Shown here piece after piece: positions 32,228 through 40,155 of a DNA stretch of 64,000 nucleotides. Position 1 is the first letter of the stretch. Every line of letters starts with the position of its first letter. The DNA comes from Streptomyces griseoluteus (lineage in GTDB: Bacteria > Actinomycetota > Actinomycetes > Streptomycetales > Streptomycetaceae). The DNA lies in NCBI GenBank assembly GCA_000717735.1, contig JOBE01000012.1:65169-129168 (forward strand). The letters run 5' to 3'. A program made the position numbers and the translations under genes. The notes below the pieces were generated by a model. The model worked only from the letters and a program-made list of their open reading frames with translations. It made no database searches and was not told the DNA's origin.

Positions 32228-32832
32228 GGGCCGGGACCCCGGTACTCCTCCAGTACGGGCCGGTTGCCGATGTCCGGTGACGCGGAGGCCGGGAAGGCGC
32301 GGACACCGACCCGGCCCTCGACCCGCGCGATGTCGCCCCAGCCGTACGTCCGCGAGTCGTCCGAGAGGTCGGGGTTGTCGCCCAGGTAGAAGAAGGCGCC
32401 CTCGGGAACGGCCCGGAGTCCGGGCCGGGCCGACCGGGTGCCGTCCGGCCCGCAGCACGCGCCCGTACGGCGGGCCCGGTCCTCCCACTGGCCCGCGACC
32501 ACCCGGTGGACGGGGCCCTCACCGCCCTCCTGGAGGAGGACCAGGAAGGGTTCCTCCGGAGTGGAGACGATGGCGACCCGGTCACCCGGAAGCCCGATCA
32601 CCCGCTTGACCAGGAGGGCCTCCTTCCCGGTGGCCCGCAGCAGCACCACGTCGAACCGGCCCACCTGCCCGGCGGAGCCCGGCGCGACGAGGATCCGGTC
32701 CCCCTGGTGGAGGGTGGGGGCCATGCTGGTTCCGTCGATCCGGACGCCGAGGGACGTCACGGCCACGGCCGCGACGAGGCAGAGCAGGAGCCCGGTTCCG
32801 AGGGCGGCACCGGCCGCCCGGCGCATGTTCAT
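32095..32832 (-). CDS. lepB: Signal peptidase I
   Basis: The 245-residue membrane protease has one N-terminal helix (GAALGTGLLLCLVAAVAVTS) and the catalytic boxes: Ser in RIDGTSMAPTLHQGD, Lys in LLVKRVIGLPGD, and the structural YLGDNPDLSDDSR box. It cleaves signal peptides of exported proteins. The residues after about 200 (GPQGVLIPDPGG onward) are a non-conserved tail read from the strand opposite tetR; the two genes overlap tail-to-tail by 133 bp. It lies 49 bp downstream of an AraC gene on the same strand. Confidence 0.87.
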   Translation of the reverse strand: MNMRRAAGAALGTGLLLCLVAAVAVTSLGVRIDGTSMAPTLHQGDRILVAPGSAGQVGRFDVVLLRATGKEALLVKRVIGLPGDRVAIVSTPEEPFLVLLQEGGEGPVHRVVAGQWEDRARRTGACCGPDGTRSARPGLRAVPEGAFFYLGDNPDLSDDSRTYGWGDIARVEGRVGVRAFPASASPDIGNRPVLEEYRGPGPQGVLIPDPGGGRSFSRPVLSATRTTVSAMRRADSSGDEADWTI

Positions 32833-32881
32833 CGGCGGGTGGGGTCCGGCGGCCGCTCGGCTCCGGACCGATCGCTTTCGG

Positions 32882-33973
32882 TCATGGCGGGACGGTAGGG
32901 CGGGCGGCGGACGGCCGCTGTGACCGTACCGCTCGGGGTTGTTGACCCTGGGCCCTGTACGCCCCGGGCGTCTCCCCGGTCCAGCGCCGGAAGGCCCGGT
33001 GGAAGGCGCTCGGCTCGGAGAAGCCGAGCCGCCGGGAGAGCAGTTCGATGGGGACCCGGCCGCCGGTCAGCTCGGCGATGGCGTGGTCGCGCCGCACCTG
33101 GTCGCGCAGTCGCTGGTACGTCGTCCCCTCGGCGGCCAGTTGCCGGCGCAGCGTCTGCGGGCTGACGGAGAGCCGTTCGGCGAGTTCCCCGGGCGTCGGC
33201 ACCGGCCCGGGAGGCAGGGCGCGCGCCATCAGGTGCCGCACCCGGCCGGTCACCGTACTGCCGTGGTCGGCGCGGACGAGCACGTCGACGGGGGCGCGGC
33301 GGAGGAAGGCCCTGAGCGCCGCCGCGTCCCGCAGGACGGGTTCGTCGAGGTCGGTCCGGTCGAAGACGGCCGCCGTACGCGCGGCGCCGAAGACGCAGGG
33401 CGCACCGAACAGGAGGGCGTACTCGCGGGCGTGCCGGGGCTCGGGGTGGACGAACTCGACCCGGCGCAGGCCGATACGGCGCCGGATGAGCCAGCCCGCG
33501 AAGCGGTGGGCCACCAGGACGGTGGACTCGGCCCCGAAGTGGAGCGGGTCGTCGTATCCGGAGACGTCGAACTCCATCCGTGCCTCGTCGGCGCCGTCAC
33601 CACGGGGTGCGCCGGGGACGGGTTCCAGCAGTCGGAAGCGCGGCCCGGCCGGGAAGAGGGAGTAGAACGTCTGGGCGCGCCGGAGGGCCTCGCGCAGGTC
33701 CCGGCTGCCGTGGACCACGACATGGGCCATCATCGCGAACGTCCCTACCTTGCTGGGCGCGCCTCCGAAGCCGATGAGCTCGTCGTCGAGCGTGGCCCAC
33801 AGCATCCTGACGAGTTCGCCGAACTGCTCGGCGGGGACGCGGGCGTGGGTCGTCCCGACGAGTTCGGGGGTGAGTCCGGCGCGGGCGAGGAGGGGTCCGG
33901 TGGCGAGCCCGTGGCGCTCGGCGCCCAGCAGCACGGCCCGTACGTGATGGGCACTGACCGATCGTGCCGGCAT
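32882..33973 (-). CDS. AraC-family regulator (OruR/ArgR-like, AraC_binding_2-type)
   Basis: The 363-residue protein has an N-terminal sensor domain (from VRAVLLGAERHGLATGPLLA) and a C-terminal AraC DNA-binding domain (ELAERLSVSPQTLRRQLAAE and ELLSRRLGFSEPSAFHRAFR). I chose the ATG giving MPARSVSAHH since GGAGG lies eight bases upstream; a GTG 42 bp earlier is the alternative. It may autoregulate and act on the divergent Rieske gene or the downstream signal peptidase. Confidence 0.87.
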   Translation of the reverse strand: MPARSVSAHHVRAVLLGAERHGLATGPLLARAGLTPELVGTTHARVPAEQFGELVRMLWATLDDELIGFGGAPSKVGTFAMMAHVVVHGSRDLREALRRAQTFYSLFPAGPRFRLLEPVPGAPRGDGADEARMEFDVSGYDDPLHFGAESTVLVAHRFAGWLIRRRIGLRRVEFVHPEPRHAREYALLFGAPCVFGAARTAAVFDRTDLDEPVLRDAAALRAFLRRAPVDVLVRADHGSTVTGRVRHLMARALPPGPVPTPGELAERLSVSPQTLRRQLAAEGTTYQRLRDQVRRDHAIAELTGGRVPIELLSRRLGFSEPSAFHRAFRRWTGETPGAYRAQGQQPRAVRSQRPSAARPTVPP

Positions 33974-34236
33974 GCGCGTCGCCTCCGTTCCGGCAGCATC
34001 GCGCCCCGGGCTCACCGGAGCTGGACACTTTCATCGAAGGTTGTCCAAGTTCCGACACTCTACTGGGAACTGTAAGGCGACCGAAGATCCGATCCTGTGA
34101 ACGGGACACAGGTCACAGCCGTACCGTCGAGTGCCACACACCAACGCGCCGCGTACGCGGGGCACATCGAGCACACCCAGTGCCTCGATCGAGCACACCG
34201 CGCACATCGGGCGCACCGAGGAAAGAGGGACAGCAC

Positions 34237-34641
34237 ATGAGCGGAGTGGCACGCCGGACGGTGGTCGCGGCGGCGGGCGGGGCGGGCCTCGCGGCGGCGC
34301 TCACCGCGTGCGGGGGCGGCGGCACGGACGACGAGGGCCCGGCGCCGGAGGGGGGCGGCACGCTCGCGCGGACCGGCGACATCCCGGTGGGCGGCGGAAA
34401 GGTCCTCGCCGACAAAGGCCTGGTGATCACCCAGCCCAAGGCGGGCGAGTTCCTGGCCTTCTCCTCGAAGTGCACCCATGCGGGCTGCGCCGTGAGCAGC
34501 GTCAAGGACGGCGTCATCGTCTGCCCGTGCCACCAGAGCCACTTCGACATGTCGGACGGCAGCGTGAAGTCGGGCCCGGCGACCGCGCCGCTGCCGCCGG
34601 AGCCGATCCAGGTGGTGGGCGAGGAGATCAGCCTCGGCTGA
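34237..34641 (+). CDS. Rieske [2Fe-2S] lipoprotein
   Basis: The 134-residue exported protein has a twin-arginine start (V-A-R-R-T-V) and a lipobox-like L-T-A-C (about Cys 25), followed by a Gly-rich spacer and one Rieske domain. Both cluster boxes are intact: CTHAGC (Cys, His) and CPCHQS (Cys, His). It is likely folded with its cluster in the cytoplasm, exported by Tat and anchored outside as an electron carrier. The partner is unknown. Its stop overlaps the 3' end of the opposing isochorismatase-like gene by 14 bp. Confidence 0.9.
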   Translation: MSGVARRTVVAAAGGAGLAAALTACGGGGTDDEGPAPEGGGTLARTGDIPVGGGKVLADKGLVITQPKAGEFLAFSSKCTHAGCAVSSVKDGVIVCPCHQSHFDMSDGSVKSGPATAPLPPEPIQVVGEEISLG

Positions 34642-35368
34642 CGGCACCCCCGGCGGCACCGGAACGCCTGGGGAACTTCCAGCAGCCGAGGATCTCGTCG
34701 GTGGTGGTGATCGTGGCGACGAGGGCGAGGGTGTGGCGGATCATCGCGGGCGTGTAGTCGGCCGGCACTCCCGCGATGGCGTCCCCGGGCACGACCACCC
34801 GGTAGCCGAGGTTCACCGCGTCGAACACCGCGTTGGGCACGGCCACGTTGGCGGAGACGCCGGTGACGATCAGCGTCCGGCAGCCGAGGTTGCGGAGCAG
34901 CGGGTCGACGTCGGTACCGGCGAGCGGGGAGAGGCCGTGCAGTCGCCGCACGACGAGGTCCTCGTCGGCGACCTGGATCGGCTCGGCGATCCGTACCGCC
35001 GCGCTCCCGCTGTGCTGCTGGACGGGCAGCCGGGCGGCGGCCCGGAAGAGCCGGGCGTTGCTGTTGGCGCCCCGCCCGTCGGGGCGCCGCTCGGCCACGG
35101 CGTGGATCACCTGGACGTCCGCCCCGTGCGCGGCGGCCACGAGCCGGGCGACGTTCCGCAGGGCTCCCGACGCGCGGGCGACGGCGGCCAGTTCGGGCAG
35201 CGCGCTGTCGGGACCGACGACGCCCTGCTGGCACTCGACGGTGAGGAGCACGACACCGCCGTCCGGCCGGATCAGCTCCCCGATCCTCTCCTTGGAACTC
35301 CACCCGGCCCCCGAGCCCGCTCCAGAACCCGAACCCGAACCCGCCGCCGACTCTCGCCCTTGCCCCAC
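34628..35368 (-). CDS. Isochorismatase-family cysteine-less hydrolase
   Basis: The 246-residue protein has the isochorismatase fold (VVLLTVECQQGVVGPDSALP, and RTLIVTGVSANVAVPNAVFD). The position of the nicotinamidase-type nucleophile Cys is Ala (S-A-N-V-A-V) and the usual first Asp (V-D-M-Q) is Glu (V-E-C-Q), so classical amidase chemistry is doubtful. A Gly/Ser linker (about residues 10-20) precedes the domain. I chose the GTG at 35368 because of GGGAGGG upstream. Function unknown. Confidence 0.72.
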   Translation of the reverse strand: MGQGRESAAGSGSGSGAGSGAGWSSKERIGELIRPDGGVVLLTVECQQGVVGPDSALPELAAVARASGALRNVARLVAAAHGADVQVIHAVAERRPDGRGANSNARLFRAAARLPVQQHSGSAAVRIAEPIQVADEDLVVRRLHGLSPLAGTDVDPLLRNLGCRTLIVTGVSANVAVPNAVFDAVNLGYRVVVPGDAIAGVPADYTPAMIRHTLALVATITTTDEILGCWKFPRRSGAAGGAVSRG

Positions 35369-35410
35369 GGCCGTCCCTCCCCTTGCACGCACGCGAATGG
35401 CCCTCCATGC

Positions 35411-35431
35411 TTTCTGACGTCTCATCAGAAA
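35411..35431. promoter_or_regulatory. Inverted repeat upstream of the F420/PPOX gene
   Basis: TTTCTGA-N7-TCAGAAA is a perfect 7-bp dyad 19 bp upstream of the PPOX-class start and 43 bp from the divergent GTG. AT-rich and well placed to be an operator for either gene. Confidence 0.5.
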
Positions 35432-35449
35432 TCCAGAAGGGTGCGGACG

Positions 35450-35917
35450 ATGACCGTCGCACAGCGCCATGGACGCCGGATCATGATGACCCCGGCCGAG
35501 CTCGACTCCTTCCTCGCCGAACAGCGCACCTGCCGGGTCGCGACCGTGTCGGCCGACGGCCGCCCGCACGTGAGCGCGCTCTGGTTCGCCTGGGACGGCT
35601 CCTCGCTGTGGCTGTACTCGCTGACGCGCAGCCGCCGCTGGGCGGAGCTGCGCGCCGACCCGAGGGTCGCGATCGTGGTCGACGACGGCGAGGAGTACGG
35701 CGAACTGCGCGGCGTCGAGCTGTCGGGCACGGTCACCTTCGTCGGCGAGGCCCCGCGCACCGGGGACCCGTGCCCCGAACTCGACGCGCCCGAGCAGCTC
35801 TTCGCGGCCAAGAACTTCGGCCTGGACACGATGCCGCACGACGGGCGGCACGCCTGGATGCGGCTCACCCCGGACGCCGTCGCCTCCTGGGACTTCCGCA
35901 AGCTCGCCGGACTCTGA
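35450..35917 (+). CDS. PPOX-class F420-dependent oxidoreductase
   Basis: The 155-residue split-barrel protein contains CRVATVSADGRPHVSALWFA, WLYSLTRSRRWAELRADPRV and AIVVDDGEEYGELRGVELSG, the order typical of flavin/deazaflavin (F420) split-barrel reductases of actinobacteria. It reduces unidentified substrates with F420H2 by family analogy. The ATG at 35450 follows AGAAGG. It is divergent from the isochorismatase-like gene with a dyad between. Confidence 0.83.
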   Translation: MTVAQRHGRRIMMTPAELDSFLAEQRTCRVATVSADGRPHVSALWFAWDGSSLWLYSLTRSRRWAELRADPRVAIVVDDGEEYGELRGVELSGTVTFVGEAPRTGDPCPELDAPEQLFAAKNFGLDTMPHDGRHAWMRLTPDAVASWDFRKLAGL

Positions 35918-36023
35918 CGGGCGACGACCCGGCGCCACCGGCCCCGGCACCACCCGTCCCGGCCGCACCGGCCCCGGCACCATCGAGCCGCCCCGTCGCC
36001 ATCGGGCCGAACCCGCCCGCCCC

Positions 36024-36926
36024 TCAGCCCGCCAGCGACCCGGCCGCCGCCCGGAGCGCCGCGACGACCGCGCGCACCGAAGGGCGGCGCCCCGCGTCGG
36101 CGCGCCAGGTGGCGTGGATGTGGCGCCGCATCTGCTGCCGTACGGGAACGAAGACGACCCCGTCGGGCACGGGACGGCCGAGCCGGGGCGTCACGCACAC
36201 CCCGAGTCCGGCCGCGACGAGCGCCAGCTGGGTGTGGTGCTCCCCCGCCAGGTGCCCGATGCGCGGCTCGATGCCCTGCGAGCGCAGCGTGAACATCAGC
36301 CAGTCGTGACAGAACTCGCCCTCGGGCCAGGACACCCACTCCTCGTCGGCGAAGTCCACCAGGTCCACCGCCTCCCGCCCGGCCAGCGGATGCCCGGCGG
36401 GCAGGGCGACGTCGGCGAAGTCGTCGAGGAGATGGGCCCGTTCGAGCCCGCCGGGGACCGGCGCGCGCTTGTTGCTCCAGTCCAGGACGATCGCGAGGTC
36501 CGCGTCGCCGCGCAGCACCGCGCGTACGCCCTGCTCGGGCTCCAGTTCCGCCGTACGGACCCGGAGATCGGGATGCCCCTCACGCAGGGTGGTGAGCGCG
36601 GCGGGGAAGAGGCCGCGGGCCGCCGTCGGGAAGGCCGCGGCCCGCACCTCGCCCACCACCTGGCCGCGCTGGGCCTCGATGTCGGCCTGGGCCAGCTGGA
36701 CCTGGGAGAGGATCCGGGCGGCGTGCTCGGCGAGCAGCGTGCCCGCGTCGGTGAGCCGCACGCCCCGGCCGTGCTTGGCGAGCAGCTGCTGCCCCACCTC
36801 GCGCTCCAGCTTGGAGAGCTGCTGGGAGACGGCCGAGGTGGTGACGTGGAGCCCGTCGGCCGCGCCGCTGACCGAGCCGTGCCGGGCGACGGCATCGAGG
36901 GTGCGCAGGCGCTCGAGATTCAACAT
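36024..36926 (-). CDS. LysR-family regulator
   Basis: The 300-residue regulator has the LysR winged helix (LRTLDAVARHGSVSGAADGL, TTSAVSQQLSKLEREVGQQL) and a substrate-binding co-inducer domain. It is divergent from the EamA exporter at 37000 with 73 bp between the starts, the classical LysR-target layout; it probably controls that exporter. Confidence 0.9.
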   Translation of the reverse strand: MLNLERLRTLDAVARHGSVSGAADGLHVTTSAVSQQLSKLEREVGQQLLAKHGRGVRLTDAGTLLAEHAARILSQVQLAQADIEAQRGQVVGEVRAAAFPTAARGLFPAALTTLREGHPDLRVRTAELEPEQGVRAVLRGDADLAIVLDWSNKRAPVPGGLERAHLLDDFADVALPAGHPLAGREAVDLVDFADEEWVSWPEGEFCHDWLMFTLRSQGIEPRIGHLAGEHHTQLALVAAGLGVCVTPRLGRPVPDGVVFVPVRQQMRRHIHATWRADAGRRPSVRAVVAALRAAAGSLAG

Positions 36927-36999
36927 GTAAGCGATACTAAGGGGAGAGGTCGAGGAATTCTCGCTTGTTCTACGAGATCGCGACCGTCACCCTGAGTGC

Positions 37000-38010
37000 A
37001 TGAGCCCCGCATCGCCGCCCTCGCCCTCCGCCCCGCCCACCGCCCTCACCTCACGTCTGCTCGACTGGCGCGTCCGCTTCGGCGTACTGGCCCTCATCTG
37101 GGGCTTCAGCTTTCTCCTGATCAAGGTGGGCACGGAGGGCTTCGCGCCGCTCCAGGTCGCCTTCGGCCGGCTCTTCTTCGGTACGGCGGTGCTCGCGGTC
37201 GCCCTGGTGGTGAAGCGCGACCGGCTGCCGCGCGGCGCGCGCGTCTGGGGCCATCTGGCGGTCGCGGCCTTCCTCCTGAACGCGCTGCCGTTCTCCCTCT
37301 TCGCGTACGCGGAGCTGACGATCTCGTCGACCCTGGCGGGAATCTGCAACGCGACGACCCCGCTGTGGGGCATGCTGCTCTCCCTCGTCGCCCTGTCCGA
37401 GGACCGCCCGACCCGGATCCGTGCCGCCAGCCTCGGCATCGGCTTCATGGGGGTGCTGACCGTCCTCGGCGCCTGGCAGGGGTTCTCCGGACTCGACGTG
37501 ACGGGCACCGCGCTGGCCCTGCTCGCCTCCTTCAGCTACGCGATCGGCTGGATCTACGTCCGCAGGACGCTGACCGGCACCGGTGTCTCGAACCTCTCGC
37601 TCGCCGGTTCCCAGGTGGGGCTCGCGGCCCTGCAACTGGCCGTGGTCACGCCCCTCTTCACCTCGGCCCCGGAGTCGGTGGAGCTGATGCCGCTCCTGGC
37701 GGTGATCGCGCTCGGGGCACTCGGCACGGGGTACGCGATGCTGCTCCAGTACGGCGTGGTCGCGGAGGTCGGCCCGACGACGGCCTCCATGGTCACGTAC
37801 TTCGTTCCCGTCATCGCCACGGCGGCGGGCGTCGCGCTCCTCGACGAGCGGATCACCTGGAACACCCCGCTCGGCGCCGTCGTGGTCCTCGCGGGCGCCG
37901 CCCTCACCCAGACCCGCACCTCCCGCCGCACCACCCCGAACCCGCCGCCGAGGGAACCGGCCGCCGCCCCCGCCACGGCACCACGGGAGCGGACCGGGGC
38001 CAAGGCCTGA
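37000..38010 (+). CDS. EamA (DMT) family exporter
   Basis: The 336-residue membrane protein has ten helices in two EamA repeats, starting VRFGVLALIWGFSFLLIKVG and ending with the second repeat FVPVIATAAGVALLDERITW. Members export amino acids or other small metabolites. The C-terminal 30 residues are Pro/Arg-rich. LysR control from the divergent gene suggests substrate induction. Confidence 0.9.
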   Translation: MSPASPPSPSAPPTALTSRLLDWRVRFGVLALIWGFSFLLIKVGTEGFAPLQVAFGRLFFGTAVLAVALVVKRDRLPRGARVWGHLAVAAFLLNALPFSLFAYAELTISSTLAGICNATTPLWGMLLSLVALSEDRPTRIRAASLGIGFMGVLTVLGAWQGFSGLDVTGTALALLASFSYAIGWIYVRRTLTGTGVSNLSLAGSQVGLAALQLAVVTPLFTSAPESVELMPLLAVIALGALGTGYAMLLQYGVVAEVGPTTASMVTYFVPVIATAAGVALLDERITWNTPLGAVVVLAGAALTQTRTSRRTTPNPPPREPAAAPATAPRERTGAKA

Positions 38011-38054
38011 CCGCCGCGGACGGGCCGGCCCGACCACCGGCCCGGCACCGCCCC

Positions 38055-39395
38055 CTACCCGTAACTCCGCGCCACCACCGGCCCCACCGCCCGCGCGACC
38101 GCGTCGGCCAGCGGCTCCACGTCCGCGACGGCGAGACCGGAGACGGTGAGTCGTACGGCCGGCCCCGCGTCCATCCGGAAGCGGGCGCCCGGCGCCACCA
38201 CCCAGCCCGAGGCGAGGAGCCGGGCCACCGCACCCGTCTCGTCGGGGACCGGGACCCATACGTTCATGCCGCCCCGCCCGTGGGCCTCGACGCCCCGCCG
38301 GGCCAGGGCCCGTACGAGTCCGTCGCGCCGCTTCCCGTACGAACGCGCGACGACGGCGGGGTCCACCGCCTCCGTGGCCCAGAGGTGCGCGACCGTCTGC
38401 TGGAGCAGGCGGCTGACCCAGCCGGGGCCGAGCCGCTGCCGCCCGAGGACCCGGTCCACGGTCTCGGCGTCGCCGGTGAAGGCCGCGATGCGCAGGTCGG
38501 GCCCGTAGGCCTTGGCGACCGAACGGACCAGCACCCAGTGGTCGGTGCCGCCGGCCAGCGGATAGAGCGGCTGCGCGACGATGCCGTGCCCGTGGTCGTC
38601 CTCGATGAGCAGGACGCCGGGATGCCGGTCGAGGACCTGCCGCAGTTCCCGTGCCCGGGCGTCGGTCACACAGGCGCCCGTCGGGTTCTGCGCCCGGTCG
38701 GTGACGATGACGGCCCGCGCCCCGTCCTGCCGGATCGCGCGCTCGACCTCCGCCGGCAGCGGCCCCTCGTCGTCGACGGCGAGGGGTACGGGGCGCAGCC
38801 CGAGCGCGGGCACCAGGTCGAGGAGGCTGCCCCAGCCGGGGTCCTCGACGGCCACGGCGTCGCCCGGCCGGAGGTGGACGGCGAGCACGCGCTCGACGGC
38901 GTCGAGGGAGCCCGACGCGACGCCGACGGGCCCGTCGGGGACGCCGTCCGCGTCGAAGGCGGCGCGCGCGAGGCGCCCGAACTCCTCGTCGAGCGGGGCC
39001 TCCCCGTACATGCCAGGCTTCTCGGCGTACCGCCGTGCCGCCTCGGCGAAGGCCTCGCCGAGGGGCGGCAGCAGGGCGGGGTCGGGGCTGCCGTTGCTGA
39101 CGTCGCGGACACCCTCGGGGGCCTCCACCCGGATCGAGCCGCGCGCGGTCGTCGCGGGGCGCGGCCGCACCCGGCTGCCGCGCCGCCCGTCGGTCTCGAT
39201 GACTCCGCGCTCGCGCAGGGTGCGGTACGCCGCGGCGACGGTATTGGGGTTCACGCCGAGCGTGACCGCCAACTCCCGCATGGGCGGCAGCGGTTGACCG
39301 GGCTGCAAGGCCCCGGCGCCGACCCCTCGCTCCACGCTCGCGGCGATGTCCGATGCGCGACGACCTTCGATCCGATACTCTCCTAGCACAAACAC
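38055..39395 (-). CDS. MocR/PdxR-type GntR regulator with aminotransferase domain
   Basis: The 446-residue protein joins a GntR winged helix (PPMRELAVTLGVNPNTVAAA, RTLRERGVIETDGRRGS) to a type I aminotransferase domain. The PLP Lys is in VRSVAKAYGPDLR and the Asp/Tyr region in NPTGACVTD. PdxR-type members regulate vitamin B6 genes. Here the divergent gene encodes a PPOX (pyridoxamine-phosphate-oxidase-like) protein, which fits PLP-sensing control. The start at 39395 (GTG) or the in-frame GTG six bases on are both possible. A 12-bp palindrome lies between the genes. Confidence 0.87.
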   Translation of the reverse strand: MFVLGEYRIEGRRASDIAASVERGVGAGALQPGQPLPPMRELAVTLGVNPNTVAAAYRTLRERGVIETDGRRGSRVRPRPATTARGSIRVEAPEGVRDVSNGSPDPALLPPLGEAFAEAARRYAEKPGMYGEAPLDEEFGRLARAAFDADGVPDGPVGVASGSLDAVERVLAVHLRPGDAVAVEDPGWGSLLDLVPALGLRPVPLAVDDEGPLPAEVERAIRQDGARAVIVTDRAQNPTGACVTDARARELRQVLDRHPGVLLIEDDHGHGIVAQPLYPLAGGTDHWVLVRSVAKAYGPDLRIAAFTGDAETVDRVLGRQRLGPGWVSRLLQQTVAHLWATEAVDPAVVARSYGKRRDGLVRALARRGVEAHGRGGMNVWVPVPDETGAVARLLASGWVVAPGARFRMDAGPAVRLTVSGLAVADVEPLADAVARAVGPVVARSYG

Positions 39396-39400
39396 AAGTA

Positions 39401-39412
39401 TGCACTAGTGCA
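39401..39412. promoter_or_regulatory. Palindrome TGCACTAGTGCA between mocR and the PPOX gene
   Basis: A perfect 12-bp palindrome lies in the 29-bp gap between the two start codons. A second CTAGCAC half-site occurs at 39383-39389, so the MocR dimer could bind palindrome plus half-site. Confidence 0.55.
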
Positions 39413-39424
39413 ATGGAGTACGCA

Positions 39425-40096
39425 ATGACCACCGCCGCCGACACGTACACGCCGACCGATCGGACCGTGCCCACGCGCTCCCGCGAGCGCGCCTCGTACG
39501 ACAGGGCACTGGTCCACTCGATACTCGACGAGGCCTACATCTGCCACCTCGGCTTCGTCCGCGACGGCGCGCCCGTCGTCCTCCCGACGCTCTTCGCCCG
39601 TGTCGGCGACCGCCTCTACGTGCACGGCTCCACCGGATCCCGGCCGCTGCGCGCCACCGGCGACGGCGTCGCGACCCCCGGTCTGCCCGTCTGCCTGACC
39701 GTGACCCACGTCGACGGCCTGGTGCTCGCCCGCTCCGCCTTCCACCACTCCCTCAACTACCGCTCGGTCGTGGCCCACGGCACGGCGCACCAGGTGACGG
39801 ACCCCGAGGAACTGCGCACGGCCCTGGACGCGCTCGTCGACCAGGTCGTCCCCGGCCGCTCCGCCGACTCGCGCCCCGCGAACACCAAGGAGCTGGCCGC
39901 CACGGCCGTCATCCGGCTGGACCTGGACGAGGTCTCGGCGAAGGTCCGCACCGGCGGCCCCAACGACGACCCCGAGGACCGGTCGCTCCGCCACTGGTCC
40001 GGCGTGGTCCCGGTGCGCGGCGGCTACGGCACGCCGGTCCCGGCGGACGACCTCGACCCGGCCGTCGCCGTGCCGGACTACCTCACCGCGCTCTGA
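39425..40096 (+). CDS. PPOX-family (pyridoxamine 5'-phosphate oxidase-like) protein
   Basis: The 223-residue split-barrel protein shows YICHLGFVRDGAPVVLPTLF, LYVHGSTGSRPLR and the family C-terminal RLDLDEVSAKVRTGGPNDD. It belongs to the FMN-binding pyridoxamine-phosphate-oxidase-like group (pfam Pyrid_ox_like). Activity on B6 compounds is suggested, not proved, by the divergent MocR/PdxR-type gene. I chose MTTAADTYTP because GGAG precedes it; MEYAMTT 12 bp upstream is the alternative and would use an ATG inside the operator region. Confidence 0.85.
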   Translation: MTTAADTYTPTDRTVPTRSRERASYDRALVHSILDEAYICHLGFVRDGAPVVLPTLFARVGDRLYVHGSTGSRPLRATGDGVATPGLPVCLTVTHVDGLVLARSAFHHSLNYRSVVAHGTAHQVTDPEELRTALDALVDQVVPGRSADSRPANTKELAATAVIRLDLDEVSAKVRTGGPNDDPEDRSLRHWSGVVPVRGGYGTPVPADDLDPAVAVPDYLTAL

Positions 40097-40114
40097 GGCG
40101 TACGGAGGACGACC

Positions 40115-40140
40115 GGGCGGCCGACATCGCCCGGCCGCCC
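40115..40140. terminator. Bidirectional terminator
   Basis: GGGCGGCC (40115-40122) pairs with GGCCGCCC (40133-40140) between the convergent PPOX and EamA genes. Confidence 0.6.
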
Positions 40141-40155
40141 AGTCGGCGCATCCCC

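Noticed and set aside
35918..36023. CCGGCCCCGGCACCA repeats after the F420/PPOX gene as a terminator or integration site
   Set aside because: No stable inverted arrangement was found; it is simple GC-rich sequence between convergent genes.
36996..39386. A 796-codon plus-strand frame over the EamA and mocR region
   Set aside because: It crosses two well-supported genes in wrong frames and shows no family features.
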